A DNA stretch of 64,000 nt from a bacterium (GCA_016125045.1 WGML01000006.1:434001-498000), one strand, 5' to 3'. Positions 18,202 to 28,470 are shown, counted from the first letter of the stretch. The notes: generated from the sequence alone by a model not told the origin. Numbers and translations are program-made.

Positions 18202-19002
18202 ATGACCCCACCCAAAGTCGACGGTCGGCATCGCGGACGGAGTTTCGTCGTAACGGGCGCCGGATCGGGCATCGGCGAGGCGACGGCGCTGCGGCTGTGC
18301 GCCGAGGGGGCCGCCGTGACGCTTGCGGACATCCGCCCAAGCCTCGCGGACGCAGTCGCGGCCAGACTCACGGCGGCTGGCGGGCAGGCGCAGGCGCTGG
18401 CGTGCGACGTCTCCGATGAAGCGAGTGTGGCCGATCTGGTCGCGGCGGCGGTGCGGCGCTTCGGCCCGCCCGACGGATTCTATGCAAACGCCGGCACGGC
18501 GGCGTCAGGCTGGATTCACGAGACCGCGCTCCAGGATTGGCAGCGGGTGCTCGCGGTCAATCTCACCGGCGCTTTCCTCTGCGCCAAGCACGTGCTGCCG
18601 CACTTTCTTGAACGCGGCTCAGGGGTGTTTCTGACGACGGGCTCGATCGCAGCGCTGGTTGTCGGCGCCGGCGGGTCGGCTGCGAGCTACGCGGCGAGCA
18701 AGGGCGGACTGCTGCAGCTCACCCGCCAAATCGCGGTGGATTATGGCGCTCTCGGAGTTCGCGCCGTCTGCATTTGCCCGGGCGCCGTCACGACCAATCT
18801 CGGACGCCACGCCGCGGAGGATCGGGAACGGCAGGTCACCCCCGCGGGCGAAAAGCTTCCGCGCCCGAAGCACTGGACGCCTGTTCCACGCGCAGCAACG
18901 CCGGACGAGATCGCGGCAGCGGCGTCGTTCCTGTTTTCGGACGAGGCTTCCTTCATCACCGGAAACGCCTTCCTGGTCGATGGCGGCCTGACCTCCGTGT
19001 AA
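18202..19002 (+). CDS. SDR family oxidoreductase
   Basis: Classical short-chain dehydrogenase of 266 aa. Motifs: TGAGSGIGEA cofactor loop, LADIRPS (acidic, NAD-type), NAGTAASG, the catalytic Ser in TGSIAAL, YAASKGG, and the C-terminal ITGNAFLVDGGLTSV typical of glucose-1-dehydrogenase/BKR-like members. Single gene between the VOC gene and the convergent PepSY gene. Substrate unknown. Confidence 0.87.
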   Translation: MTPPKVDGRHRGRSFVVTGAGSGIGEATALRLCAEGAAVTLADIRPSLADAVAARLTAAGGQAQALACDVSDEASVADLVAAAVRRFGPPDGFYANAGTAASGWIHETALQDWQRVLAVNLTGAFLCAKHVLPHFLERGSGVFLTTGSIAALVVGAGGSAASYAASKGGLLQLTRQIAVDYGALGVRAVCICPGAVTTNLGRHAAEDRERQVTPAGEKLPRPKHWTPVPRAATPDEIAAAASFLFSDEASFITGNAFLVDGGLTSV

Positions 19003-19027
19003 CGAAACGGCGGGCCGCCGCCCCAAG

Positions 19028-20416
19028 CTAACCTGTCGCCGTCCGCCGCGGGCGGACCCGCGACCACAGCAGGTCAAGGCAGATCGCGAGCACGAGCGTG
19101 ATCCCCGCCATCGGCAGGAAGACGCCGAGCGCGAGGATCACAGCGACCACGCCGCCCGCAATCCGACGGTCGGCGGGCATGGGCGGGACGCCCACCCTGC
19201 CCCGCGGCCGCCTGCGCCACCACATCACGCCGCCCGTGACGCTCAACGCGACGACGCCCGCCGCCGCGATGAGCCCCACCGCCTGGTTGAGCCAGCCGAA
19301 GAGCGCCCCCTCATGGAAGGCGACGCCATAGGCGACAACACGGTCCGCGACATTGTGGTCGGAAAACCGGATCCGCATGATTTCGTCACCGCTCCAGCGG
19401 TCATAGTGGACGGTTTCCTGCAGCGGCCGGTTCGGCGACATCGCCCGCACGGTCCACACGCCCGCCTCCCCGCGCGGCGGCTGGACCTGCACGGGCGGCG
19501 CAAGCCCCTGCGGACCCACGACGTCGATGACGTCCTGGAGCGTGAAGGTCGACGCGCTGAGCGGCGGCGGCGGGGCCTCGGCCGGGCTCCCGCTCGACCA
19601 GAGGTCCGCCCCGCCCATCTCATGTCCGGCGTGAGCGTCCGCCGGCGGGGGCGCGCCAGACTGGAGGGTGACGAACCATTCCTGGCCCGGCGACTTCAGC
19701 CCCACCACCTGTTTCACGCGCGCATAGCCGTCGCCCCAGACCTGCGTCCAGGGAAGCCCGCTCAGGAGGAAAACGAGCACGACGACGCCGATCCAGGCGC
19801 CCGTCGCGCCGTGCAGCTTGCGCCAAACCTCCCGTCGGCCGGCGGCCGCCTTGAAGTCGGGCGCGAACACCCGCCACCACGGCCCCCCGCGCGGCCACCA
19901 GAGAAACAGCCCCGTGACCACGAGGATGATCGTCCATGACGCCATGATCTCGACAACGAGCGAACCGCGATCGCCAGCGAGCAGCGTGCCGTGGATCCGC
20001 TTCACGAACGTCATCAGCCGGTCGGCGGAGGCGACGTCATGCAGGATGTCGCCTGTGCGGGTGTCGATCCAGAGATAGCGGTCGCCGCCCGGGCGGCCGA
20101 GTTCCACCTCCGCCGTCAGGTCGCCCGGGCCGCGCGGCAGAATGAACCGCTTCAGCGCTGCATCGGGGTGAGCGGCGAGCGCGATCTCGACCAGACGGTC
20201 GGCCGGGACCGGAACGCCGGCGGGGACATCGCCGGGGACATCGGAGGGGCCCCGCGCGTGGATCTGCCGCTCGATGATCGCCTCGGCCTGCGGGTTGAAC
20301 AGGTAGACCGCCCCCGAAATCGCGAGGATCACGACAAAGGGAATGACCATCAGGCCGGCGAAGAAATGCCAGCGCCAGACCCGATGCTGAAGGAAAGTGC
20401 GTGCTGCGCTCGTCAT
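19028..20416 (-). CDS. PepSY-associated inner-membrane protein (iron-regulated type)
   Basis: Protein of 462 aa with four main hydrophobic helices and PepSY-type periplasmic domains, as in PiuB/FegA-neighbour 'iron-regulated membrane' proteins thought to reduce or move iron from siderophores. The first helix follows HRVWRWHFFAGLMVIPFVVI. Conserved histidines in the membrane (WRWHFFAG, KLHGATGAWIG, FHEGALFGWLN) suggest heme or metal binding. A His-rich piece (DAHAGHEMGG) faces the periplasm. It begins 4 bases after the stop of the TonB receptor gene, so the two form an operon. Confidence 0.85.
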   Translation of the reverse strand: MTSAARTFLQHRVWRWHFFAGLMVIPFVVILAISGAVYLFNPQAEAIIERQIHARGPSDVPGDVPAGVPVPADRLVEIALAAHPDAALKRFILPRGPGDLTAEVELGRPGGDRYLWIDTRTGDILHDVASADRLMTFVKRIHGTLLAGDRGSLVVEIMASWTIILVVTGLFLWWPRGGPWWRVFAPDFKAAAGRREVWRKLHGATGAWIGVVVLVFLLSGLPWTQVWGDGYARVKQVVGLKSPGQEWFVTLQSGAPPPADAHAGHEMGGADLWSSGSPAEAPPPPLSASTFTLQDVIDVVGPQGLAPPVQVQPPRGEAGVWTVRAMSPNRPLQETVHYDRWSGDEIMRIRFSDHNVADRVVAYGVAFHEGALFGWLNQAVGLIAAAGVVALSVTGGVMWWRRRPRGRVGVPPMPADRRIAGGVVAVILALGVFLPMAGITLVLAICLDLLWSRVRPRRTATG

Positions 20417-20420
20417 GGGC

Positions 20421-22439
20421 TCAGAACCTCGCGCGCACGCCGCCGAACACGGCGCGCTGTTCGATGGGGTTGTAGATGCGGGCGCCGGGGGTCGCGGCGA
20501 TGACCGCGCTCACATCCCCGACGCCGTTTTCGTCGGCGAGGTTTCGGGCGTCGAGAAACAGGTCGACCCGGTCGGCGACGGCGTAGCTCGCGGTGAGGCC
20601 GAGGAGGAGATAGCCGTCAAGCTTCAGCGTGTTGCGATAGTCGGCCCAGGGGCCGTCGGGCGTCCATTCGAGATTGGGTGCGATGCTGAAACGGTCCGTC
20701 CCGAAGCGCAGCTCCGCCCGGTAGACATGCTCCGGGATCACGGGCAGCACGTTGTCGCCATACTGCGCGTCGTCCCGGAACTGGAAGTCGGAATACTGGT
20801 AGACCTGACGCAGGCGCAGCCAGTCGTTCAGCTGCAGCGACAGGCCGGCCTCGACGCCCTGATGCAGGGTCTCGTCTGCGTTGAAGGTGGAGGCCGGAAT
20901 GTCCGGCCCGACCGTGAACTGCAGGAGCTCGCCGTCGACGATCGAGCGGTAGAGCGAGACGTCCCATTCGGCGATCCCGAACCGCCCGCGACTTCCGGCT
21001 TCAGCCGTCCACGCGGTCTGTGCGTCGACCGGCACGAAGGCCGCGACCTGGGCAAGCTCGATATAACCAGGGAACTCCGCCGACCGGCTGTAATTGGCGT
21101 AGAGCTGGACGCCAGGCGCCGCCTCGTAGAGCACGCCGAGCTTCGGCGAGATCTCGCTGAAATCCGCCTCGCCGCGGATTCCGGTGGAGCCGCCCGCAAA
21201 GCTGTTGAAGCGTTCGGTTTGCTTGCGCTCGCCCTGCGCATAGATGCCGCCGCCGATCAGGGTCAGCCGGTCGGTCGCATCATAGCGGACTTCCGCATAC
21301 ACGTTCGCGGTGTAGGCCTCCTGGTCCGCCTCGAATGTGCGGGCGCCGCGCTGGCCGTTGACGTTGACGAAGCGCTTGGCATCGACCTCTCCCGAACGCG
21401 CCTCCGCGCCTATTGTGGCGCCCCAGCGATCGCCCTGCCAGGTCCAGCGCGCGAACACGCCCTGGTCGAGCGATTCCTGATCCACCACCTGAAAGATCGG
21501 GTGATAGAGCGTCTTGTCGTTGAGATAGGCCCCGACTTTGAGTTCGCTGGCGCCGAGATCGAACGTGGTCTGGTTCTGTAACCGCACCGAATCGATGTCG
21601 CGCGCCTGATCACCTGTGAAATTGCCCGTCTTCGGAGCATTCAAGGCATCCGCGAGCGTCAGCGCGCCCGGGATTTCCTGATCGATCTGGTTGACGCTTG
21701 CATAGAAGCGCGTCGCGATCCGGTCCGACAGCCGGTAGCCGAAATTGCCGTGGAAGCGAATGGACCGGCGCTCCGCATGATCGCGGTCGCCGCTGGAGGC
21801 GTCGGCGCTGATCGCGCCCCACGCATCAGCCCGCTCGCCGGCGACGCCGCCGGAGGCCAGCGCGCGCACCGTGTCGAAACTGCCGACATCGCCACGCAGA
21901 TAGACTCCCGGCGCGGTGCGGCCGGTCGGCGTGACGCCGTTGATCGCCCCGCCGAGCGTGCCCGATCCGAACCGCAGCGCATTCGATCCGCGATAGACCT
22001 CAAGATAGTCGAAGAAGTTCGGCTCAAGCTCCTGGAAGTCGCCATTGTCGTCGGCGAGGTTGATCGGCGCGCCGTCCTGCAGAAGCGTCAGCCCGCGCAT
22101 GTGGAAGCCGCGGCTGAGGCCCGAGCCGCGGATCGAGATGCGCACTTCCTGGCCGTAGCGTGGCTGGGTGTAGACGCCCGGCGAGAAGCCGAGCGTATCG
22201 CGCAGCGAGACGAGGAAGCGGTCGGCGTAGTCCTGGTAGGAGACCACATCGGCGCCGCCGGGGGTGCTGGCGGCGAGCGCCTCGGCTTCAAGCGTGCTCG
22301 CTTGGGAGGTGACGATGATCGTGTCCTCGCCGACGGATGGTCCGGCGTCCGGTCTGGACGGCTGCTGGGCGAAGGCCGGGGCGAACAGCGCGGACGCGGC
22401 CGCTCCCGCAAGGAGGGTCGAATAGCGACGGAACTTCAT
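20421..22439 (-). CDS. TonB-dependent outer-membrane receptor
   Basis: Receptor of 672 aa. I chose the ATG at 22439, which places a signal peptide at the N-terminus (MKFRRYSTLLAGAAASALFA, cleaved after AFAQQ). The plug domain shows DTIIVTSQA (TonB-box region), EVRISIRGSGLSRGF and LTLLQDGAPINLADDNGDF. The rest is a 22-strand barrel ending in the terminal aromatic of RARF. It resembles FecA-like siderophore/metal receptors. Partners in the same operon are the downstream PepSY membrane protein and the upstream DUF2946 protein. The substrate (ferric siderophore, heme or copper) is not decided by sequence. Confidence 0.9.
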   Translation of the reverse strand: MKFRRYSTLLAGAAASALFAPAFAQQPSRPDAGPSVGEDTIIVTSQASTLEAEALAASTPGGADVVSYQDYADRFLVSLRDTLGFSPGVYTQPRYGQEVRISIRGSGLSRGFHMRGLTLLQDGAPINLADDNGDFQELEPNFFDYLEVYRGSNALRFGSGTLGGAINGVTPTGRTAPGVYLRGDVGSFDTVRALASGGVAGERADAWGAISADASSGDRDHAERRSIRFHGNFGYRLSDRIATRFYASVNQIDQEIPGALTLADALNAPKTGNFTGDQARDIDSVRLQNQTTFDLGASELKVGAYLNDKTLYHPIFQVVDQESLDQGVFARWTWQGDRWGATIGAEARSGEVDAKRFVNVNGQRGARTFEADQEAYTANVYAEVRYDATDRLTLIGGGIYAQGERKQTERFNSFAGGSTGIRGEADFSEISPKLGVLYEAAPGVQLYANYSRSAEFPGYIELAQVAAFVPVDAQTAWTAEAGSRGRFGIAEWDVSLYRSIVDGELLQFTVGPDIPASTFNADETLHQGVEAGLSLQLNDWLRLRQVYQYSDFQFRDDAQYGDNVLPVIPEHVYRAELRFGTDRFSIAPNLEWTPDGPWADYRNTLKLDGYLLLGLTASYAVADRVDLFLDARNLADENGVGDVSAVIAATPGARIYNPIEQRAVFGGVRARF

Positions 22440-22532
22440 GACGACGAAACTCGCGATCAGGGAGGACCCCGCGCGCGAAGGCGCAGGTCCGATGGCTCCG
22501 CGCAAGGGCCGCGCGGAGCGGTTCACATGTGA

Positions 22533-22934
22533 TCAGATGCGAACGGGGGGCGCCCTTGCGCCGACGGGCGGGCCGCGGGCGTCAGCGGCGAAACGCGGCT
22601 CATCGCCGCTGAAGTCGGCCGGCGCGGCGCGCAGCACCGGGGCCGGCTGCACCATCAGAGGGACGGGCGGCGCGACGGCGTGAACCAGCGTGCAGAGCGG
22701 GCAATGATCGCCCGGCGCCGCCGGCTGGGGCTCATGCTCGGCGATGATGCGGGCGAGGTCCGCCGACAGGTCGGACGCACTATTGGAGGCCTCCCCCGGC
22801 GCGGCGCAGGTGAAGCGCGAGACGTCGATCCCGTTCGACTGCGCAACCGCCACCGAACCCGGCAGAACGATCTGCAGGATCAGGGCGCACACGGCGATGA
22901 GCCGGGCGAAGGGTTGAACGCGTGGTCGCTTCAT
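22533..22934 (-). CDS. DUF2946-like small secreted protein
   Basis: Protein of 133 aa with an N-terminal signal segment (LIAVCALILQIVLPGSVAVA) and the DHCPLCTLVHA motif that characterises DUF2946 proteins. The His/Cys cluster is likely to hold metal. The C-terminus is Pro/Ala-rich. Such genes often precede TonB receptors for copper or other metals, and this one lies about 90 bases upstream of the receptor on the same strand. The role, perhaps periplasmic metal handling or reduction, is inferred only. Confidence 0.68.
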   Translation of the reverse strand: MKRPRVQPFARLIAVCALILQIVLPGSVAVAQSNGIDVSRFTCAAPGEASNSASDLSADLARIIAEHEPQPAAPGDHCPLCTLVHAVAPPVPLMVQPAPVLRAAPADFSGDEPRFAADARGPPVGARAPPVRI

Positions 22935-22953
22935 CAGCCCAGTCTGGATCAGC

Positions 22954-22985
22954 CAAATCTAGAATTGCAATTACAAGATTGTGCC
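22954..22985. promoter_or_regulatory. AT-rich palindrome upstream of the metal-uptake operon
   Basis: A 10-bp perfect palindrome AATTGCAATT at 22963-22972 lies in a short AT-rich patch about 20-30 bases before the DUF2946 start. The location and composition suit an operator of a Fur/Irr-like or other metal regulator, but the match to a Fur box is only partial. Confidence 0.4.
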
Positions 22986-23089
22986 GCATTGTCGGGGGTC
23001 CCTGCAAGCGCGAAATTCGAACTTCGGCTGCGGCATAGGACGCATGACGGCCGGAGCCACCGTTCCGTCAGCTCGTCAACGACTGACGC

Positions 23090-23120
23090 AAAAAGCCCCG
23101 GGATCGCTCCCGGGGCTTCG
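23090..23120 (-). terminator. Rho-independent terminator of pnp
   Basis: Read on the minus strand: a 10-bp stem AGCCCCGGGA / TCCCGGGGCT with a four-base loop, followed by TTTTT. It lies 35 bases after the pnp stop and before the DUF2946 promoter region. Confidence 0.85.
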
Positions 23121-23154
23121 GTCTTGTCGGCAAGGGCTTGGCCCTGGAGCGGAC

Positions 23155-25308
23155 CTATTCGGCGTCCTCGGTCGCCTTCTCCTTGCCCTTGCCGGCTTGC
23201 GGGATTTCAAGGCCCGTCGCCTGGTCGACGACCTTCATCGAGAGGCGCACCTTGCCGCGATCGTCGAAGCCGAGAAGTTTCACCTTCACCATGTCGCCCT
23301 CCTTCACCACGTCGGAGGGGCTCTTCACCCTCTCCTGCGCGAGCTGGGAGACATGGACGAGGCCGTCCTTGCCGCCGAAGAAGTTCACGAAGGCGCCGAA
23401 CTCCATGATCTTGACGACCTTGCCCTCGTAGATCGCGCCGACTTCGGGCTCCGCCGTGAGGCCGTGGATCCACTTGCGGGCGGCCTCGAGGCTTTCCTTC
23501 TCGACCGCGGCGATCTTCACCGAGCCGTCGTCCTCGATGTTGATCTTGGCGCCGGTCTTCTCGCAGATTTCGCGGATCACCTTGCCGCCCGAACCGATAA
23601 CGTCGCGGATCTTGTCGACCGGGATCTGCATCGTGATCATCCGCGGGGCGTTGGCCGAGACTTCCTCACGCGACGACATGAGAGCCTTGGCCATCTCGTC
23701 AAGGATGTGCATGCGGCCGGCCTTCGCCTGCGACAGCGCGGTCTGCATGATCTCCTGCGTGATGCCGGCGATCTTGATGTCCATCTGGAGCGAGGTGATG
23801 CCCTCCTCCGTGCCGGCCACCTTGAAGTCCATGTCGCCGAGATGATCCTCGTCGCCAAGAATGTCGGACAGAACCGCCACCCCCTCAGGGTCCTTGATGA
23901 GGCCCATGGCGATGCCGGAGACCGGGCGCTTGATCGGCACGCCCGCGTCCATCATCGCGAGCGAGGAGCCACACACGGTCGCCATCGAGGAGGATCCGTT
24001 CGATTCGAAGATCTCCGACACCAGCCGCAGCGTGTAGGGGAAGTCCGTCTCGGCGGGCAGGATCGCCTTCAGCGCGCGCCAGGCGAGCTTGCCATGGCCG
24101 ATCTCGCGGCGGCCGGGTCCGCCCATCCGCCCCGTCTCCCCGACCGAGAAGGGCGGGAAATTGTAGTGGAGGAGGAATTTGGCCTTCGAAGTGCCCTCCA
24201 GCCCGTCGATATACTGCTCGTCCTCGGCGGTGCCGAGGGTCGCGACGACGAGCGCCTGCGTCTCGCCGCGGGTGAACAGCGCCGAACCGTGGGTGCGTGG
24301 CAGCACCGAGACCTGGCTCACGATCGGGCGGACCTGATCGAGCTTGCGGCCGTCGATGCGTTCGCCGGTCTTGATGATGTCGCCGCGCACGACTTTCGCC
24401 TCGAGCGACTTGAACACGTCCTTGAAAACCAGCGGGTGCATGCCGTCCGGCTTTTCCTCGGTCGCCACGAGCTGCGCGGCCGCCTTGTCGCGGGCCGCGT
24501 TGACCGCGTCGTGCCGCTCGCCCTTGTCCTTGATCCGATAGGCCTTGGAGAGGTCCTTGCCGACCAGCTTCTCGATCGCGGCGAGTTCGGCCGACCGGTT
24601 TTCCGGCTCGAACGGCCAGGGTTCCTTGGCGGCCTTCTCGGCGAGGTCGATGATCGCATTGATCACCGGCTGGAAGCTTTCATGGCCCGCCACGACGGCG
24701 CCGAGCATGACGTCTTCGGACAGCTCCTTGGCCTCGCTTTCGACCATCATCACGGCGTCCTGAGTGCCGGCGATCACGAGATCGAGGAGGGTGTTCTCCA
24801 TCTCCGCGAGGGTCGGGTTGATGACGTAGGCGCCGTCCTTGTAGCCGACGCGCGCGGCGCCGATCGGATCGGTGAACGGCACGCCGGAGAGGGTGAGCGC
24901 CGCCGACGCCGCCACGAGGGCCACGACGTCCGGATCATTCTCCTGGTCGTAGGACAGCACGTTGACCACAACCTGCGTCTCGTTCTTGAAGCCCGGCGCG
25001 AACAGCGGGCGGATCGGACGGTCGATCAGGCGGGAAGTGAGCGTTTCCTTTTCGGTCGGGCGGCCTTCGCGCTTGAAATAGCCGCCGGGAACCCGGCCCG
25101 CCGCATAGTATTTTTCCTGGTAATTCACGGTGAGGGGGAAGAAATCGATCCCCTCCTTCTGCTTGCGCGCAAAAACCACCGTGGCGAGCACCGAAGTCTC
25201 GCCATAGGTTGCAAGCACGGCTCCGTCGGCCTGACGCGCCATCCGTCCCGTCTCAAGCGTGAGCGGGCGGCCCGCCCAGTCGAGCGTGACCTTCTTGATA
25301 TCAAACAT
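23155..25308 (-). CDS. pnp: Polyribonucleotide nucleotidyltransferase
   Basis: PNPase, 717 aa: phosphorolytic 3'-5' exoribonuclease and degradosome component. Two RNase PH domains come first (residues about 1-210 and 310-545; motifs [20 protein letters not shown] and [20 protein letters not shown]), then a KH domain ([17 protein letters not shown]), then an S1 domain ([20 protein letters not shown]). The C-terminal tail is charged and short. Gene order truB-rpsO-pnp is standard. Confidence 0.97.
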   Translation of the reverse strand: MFDIKKVTLDWAGRPLTLETGRMARQADGAVLATYGETSVLATVVFARKQKEGIDFFPLTVNYQEKYYAAGRVPGGYFKREGRPTEKETLTSRLIDRPIRPLFAPGFKNETQVVVNVLSYDQENDPDVVALVAASAALTLSGVPFTDPIGAARVGYKDGAYVINPTLAEMENTLLDLVIAGTQDAVMMVESEAKELSEDVMLGAVVAGHESFQPVINAIIDLAEKAAKEPWPFEPENRSAELAAIEKLVGKDLSKAYRIKDKGERHDAVNAARDKAAAQLVATEEKPDGMHPLVFKDVFKSLEAKVVRGDIIKTGERIDGRKLDQVRPIVSQVSVLPRTHGSALFTRGETQALVVATLGTAEDEQYIDGLEGTSKAKFLLHYNFPPFSVGETGRMGGPGRREIGHGKLAWRALKAILPAETDFPYTLRLVSEIFESNGSSSMATVCGSSLAMMDAGVPIKRPVSGIAMGLIKDPEGVAVLSDILGDEDHLGDMDFKVAGTEEGITSLQMDIKIAGITQEIMQTALSQAKAGRMHILDEMAKALMSSREEVSANAPRMITMQIPVDKIRDVIGSGGKVIREICEKTGAKINIEDDGSVKIAAVEKESLEAARKWIHGLTAEPEVGAIYEGKVVKIMEFGAFVNFFGGKDGLVHVSQLAQERVKSPSDVVKEGDMVKVKLLGFDDRGKVRLSMKVVDQATGLEIPQAGKGKEKATEDAE

Positions 25309-25329
25309 GTCGATTGTCTCTTTCCATCA

Positions 25330-25366
25330 TACGAAAACCCGCCGGACCCCCTTGGGCCGGCGGGTG
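25330..25366 (-). terminator. Hairpin terminator between rpsO and pnp
   Basis: On the minus strand, ACCCGCCGG and CCGGCGGGT form a 9-bp stem with an 11-base loop, followed by a short TTTT. The T tract is short, so it may attenuate rather than end transcription, or be a processing site, into pnp. Confidence 0.6.
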
Positions 25367-25379
25367 ATTGAGGCCTGGC

Positions 25380-25649
25380 CTAGCGGCGCAGTCCCAGCTC
25401 CTTGATGAGCGCCTGGTACCGCGCTTCATCCCTGGACTTCACATAGTCCAGCAGTCTCCGGCGTTGCGACACCATTTTCAGGAGGCCTCGCCGGGAATGG
25501 TTGTCTTTCTTGTGTTCCTTGAAGTGTTCGGTGAGATGCGAGATCCGGTGGGTCAGGATCGCCACCTGCACTTCGGGCGACCCTGTGTCGCCGCTCGTCT
25601 TGGCGAACTTCTTGATGAGTTCAGCCTTCTGTTCCGTCGTGATCGACAT
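25380..25649 (-). CDS. rpsO: 30S ribosomal protein S15
   Basis: Small-subunit protein of 89 aa that binds 16S rRNA helices 20-22. Canonical start [17 protein letters not shown]. Conserved HxxDHxxHRGL-like region [20 protein letters not shown], and the typical end [10 protein letters not shown]. It follows truB after about 9 bases and precedes pnp. Confidence 0.97.
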   Translation of the reverse strand: MSITTEQKAELIKKFAKTSGDTGSPEVQVAILTHRISHLTEHFKEHKKDNHSRRGLLKMVSQRRRLLDYVKSRDEARYQALIKELGLRR

Positions 25650-25658
25650 CGTGCGCTT

Positions 25659-26624
25659 CTACTCCGCATCATGATTGAAAACACGCAAGGGCTTAAACCG
25701 CCCCGCGCGAACCTCGCCGAGCGCGACCGCCTGTCCCCTCTCCGTTGCAAGTGCAATGCGGGAGGCGTCCTCCCCGTTGATCATGCGGGGACGGCGCATC
25801 TCCCGAAACGCCTCGATCTGGTGGGGCAGAAGGACGATTTCGCGACCCTGCCTGAGCCTGCCGGCGTCTTCTCCCTGTATGGCCAGCGCCGGGATGTCGG
25901 CCAGCGCGGTCTCCAGGGGCGTCAACGCCGCCTCAAGCGAGGGCTTATCGCTCAAATCATCGAGTTTGGCCAGAGGCACGGAATCGGCCTCGCGAAAGGC
26001 GCCGACCCTGGTCCGGCGAAGGGCCGCGACATGCCCCTCCGCGCCGAGCGCCGCCGCCAGATCGCGCACCAGCGCCCGAATGTAGAATCCCTTGCCGCAA
26101 CGGACCGAAATCACGGCGAGATCGTGCGACGGACACCCGACCAGGCGCGCCTCGTGCACGATCACGGTCCGCGCGGCCAGTTCGACCGTCTCGCCCTCCC
26201 GCGCGAGGTCGTAGGCGCGCTCGCCATCCACCTTCACGGCGGAGAATTGCGGCGGCACCTGTTCGATCTCTCCGACAAAGCCCGCGAGCGCCGCCTCGAT
26301 CGCCGCAGCGTCAGGCCGCACGTCCGAGGTGGCGGTGACGGCGCCCTCGCGATCCTGTGTGGTGGTGGAGGCCCCCCAGCGGATCGTGAAGACATAGTCC
26401 TTGTCGGCCTCCATCACGTAGGCCACGGTCTTGGTCGCCTCGCCGAGCGCGATCGGGAGGATGCCCGACGCCAGCGGATCGAGCGTTCCGCCATGGCCCG
26501 CTTTCTGGGCGTTGAAGCGTCGTCGCACGATCGCGACCGCCTGTGTGGATGTGGTTTCTTCCGGCTTGTCGAGATTGAGCCATCCGGTGACCGGATCGCC
26601 CTTCTTCTTGCGCTGTCGCGACAC
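25659..26624 (-). CDS. truB: tRNA pseudouridine(55) synthase
   Basis: Makes pseudouridine 55 in the T-loop of tRNAs. The catalytic aspartate is in GHGGTLDPLASGILPI. Other motifs: KVDGERAYDLAREGE, and GKGFYIRALVRDLA with the PUA-proximal region after it. The open frame extends to 26744, but homologues begin near the basic stretch SRQRKKKGDPVTGWLNLDKP. I therefore place the start at a GTG at 26624 (321 aa). The extra upstream residues look non-coding (Gly/Arg-rich). Confidence 0.92.
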   Translation of the reverse strand: MSRQRKKKGDPVTGWLNLDKPEETTSTQAVAIVRRRFNAQKAGHGGTLDPLASGILPIALGEATKTVAYVMEADKDYVFTIRWGASTTTQDREGAVTATSDVRPDAAAIEAALAGFVGEIEQVPPQFSAVKVDGERAYDLAREGETVELAARTVIVHEARLVGCPSHDLAVISVRCGKGFYIRALVRDLAAALGAEGHVAALRRTRVGAFREADSVPLAKLDDLSDKPSLEAALTPLETALADIPALAIQGEDAGRLRQGREIVLLPHQIEAFREMRRPRMINGEDASRIALATERGQAVALGEVRAGRFKPLRVFNHDAE

Positions 26625-26856
26625 TGGATGTTCCGCGCGTGGAATGCGGCGGCCTTCTTGGGGGGCTCCGGGGGCGGGTCGAACGCGGCTCCGGGCGCAG
26701 CTTGTGGGAGCGTCGCGGTTACAGGATCCGCCTCCCCCGGTCAAGGCGCGAAGGGCTTGGTCTCCCGCTGGCGGGCAGCGCTCAAAACGTCTAGTCTCCG
26801 CCGCGACCGCCCGTCAGAGGCGGACAGGACATGCTGAACACGAGGGAGAGACCCAT

Positions 26857-28368
26857 ATGACGGTCACTGACGCACGCGCCCGCCGGGCCGCGCCGCATCC
26901 GGGATTCCGCGCCGCCTGGTGCGGCCTCGCCGCCGCGCTGGTGTTCGCCGCCTGCTCGCCCCGGCCCGCGGATGTCGCCACGGTCGAGCCGCCGGCGGTC
27001 GCCGCGCCCGCGCTGTCGGGCGACCAGCCCACCGCCCTCGACGCCTACATCGCCAAGCCCGATCCCGCCTTCGCCTGGACCCGCGTCGGCGGCTTCGACG
27101 GCGACGGCTTCACCGGCCACGTGCTGGAGATGACCTCGCAGTCCTGGCGGTCCGCAGCGGAGGTCGACCGCACCGACTGGAAGCACTGGATCACCGTCGT
27201 GGTCCCCGACACCGTGACCTCCGACGCGGCGCTCCTCTACATTGGCGGCGGCGACAATGGCGACCCCGCCCCGACCGAGGCGTCCGAACGCGCGCGCCGC
27301 GTCGCCACCGAGACGGGGTCAATCGTCGCCGAGCTCGGCATGGTGCCGAACCAGCCGCTCTACTTCTCCGACTCGCCCGACAAGGCCCGCTATGAGGACG
27401 ATCTGATCGCCTACACCCGCGTCAAGCATTTCGAGACCAAGGACGATGAATGGCTGGTCCGCCTCGCCATGGTGAAGAGCGGCGCCAAGGCGCTCGACGC
27501 CGTGCAGGCCTTCGCCGCCACCCCCGAAGCGGGCGGCCACGCCGTCTCCCGCTTCGTCGTCGCCGGCGGATCGAAGCGCGGCTGGACCACCTGGCTCGTC
27601 GGCGCGGTGGATGCGCGCGTGATCGGGATCATGCCGCTCGTGATCGACGCGCTCAACAGCGAGGAAATCACCCGCCACCACTATGAAGTGCTGGGCTTCT
27701 TCGCCCCGTCGCTCGGCGACTATGTCAATCACGGCCTGTTTCCGCACATGATCGGAACGGCCGACTACAAAGCGGTGCTCGACATCGAGGACCCCTACAA
27801 CTATCGCAACCGCGACCAGATGAAGATCCCGAAATACGTGGTCAACGCATCCGGCGATCAATACTTCCACCCGGACAATTCGCGCTTCTATTACGCCGGC
27901 CTCGCGGAAGAAAAACGGCTCCGCTATGTCGAGAACGCCGCTCACAACCTCGCCGGCTCCGACGCCGTCGACAGCATGATCGCCTTCTTCGACGCCGTGA
28001 CCGACGGCCGCCCGCGCCCGTCCTATTCCTGGACCACGCAGGCCGACGGCTCGTTGCGGGTGACCGCGGACACCCCGCCCCAGGCCGTCCGCCTCTGGAC
28101 CGCCTACAACCCGGACGCCCGCGACTTCCGCGTCGAGGCGATCGGCAAGGCCTATGTCGCGACCGCGCTCACCCCGGAGGCGGACGGCAGCTATGTCGTG
28201 GCCCCGCCGACGGCGCAGACCGGCTTCACCGCCTGGTTCGTCGAGCTGGAATTCCCGTCCGGCGGCCCACAGCCGTTCAAGTTCACGACCGGCGTCACGA
28301 TCACGCCCGACACCCTGCCCTACAAGTGGGCGGACGCGGCCGCGCAGTATGCGGAGACGAAACGCTAG
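26857..28368 (+). CDS. PhoPQ-activated pathogenicity-related (PqaA-type) lipoprotein
   Basis: Protein of 503 aa of the PhoPQ-regulated family, alpha/beta-hydrolase-like exported proteins of unclear substrate. The signal peptide ends in a lipobox (LVFAAC). The nucleophile-type elbow VVAGGSKRGWTTWL and the late DQYFHPDNSRFYYAGL and ENAAHNLAGSDA motifs (Asp, His) form a plausible triad. ATG 26857 has GAGGGAGAG about 8 bases upstream. The name reflects Salmonella regulation; no virulence role is implied here. Confidence 0.82.
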   Translation: MTVTDARARRAAPHPGFRAAWCGLAAALVFAACSPRPADVATVEPPAVAAPALSGDQPTALDAYIAKPDPAFAWTRVGGFDGDGFTGHVLEMTSQSWRSAAEVDRTDWKHWITVVVPDTVTSDAALLYIGGGDNGDPAPTEASERARRVATETGSIVAELGMVPNQPLYFSDSPDKARYEDDLIAYTRVKHFETKDDEWLVRLAMVKSGAKALDAVQAFAATPEAGGHAVSRFVVAGGSKRGWTTWLVGAVDARVIGIMPLVIDALNSEEITRHHYEVLGFFAPSLGDYVNHGLFPHMIGTADYKAVLDIEDPYNYRNRDQMKIPKYVVNASGDQYFHPDNSRFYYAGLAEEKRLRYVENAAHNLAGSDAVDSMIAFFDAVTDGRPRPSYSWTTQADGSLRVTADTPPQAVRLWTAYNPDARDFRVEAIGKAYVATALTPEADGSYVVAPPTAQTGFTAWFVELEFPSGGPQPFKFTTGVTITPDTLPYKWADAAAQYAETKR

Positions 28369-28470
28369 CGTGATCTGCCGATGACGGGCTGACATCCGCC
28401 CGGTTTCGGGGGATGGTCGCCGCCTCTTGGATAGCCCGGTTCGCAAGCCCGTTTCAGAAGGCGTGTCGAC

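Noticed and set aside
22981..25371. A very long open frame (nearly 800 codons) antisense to pnp
   Set aside because: High-GC genomes give long antisense frames; the residues are Arg/His/Leu-rich and unlike protein, while pnp on the other strand is certain.
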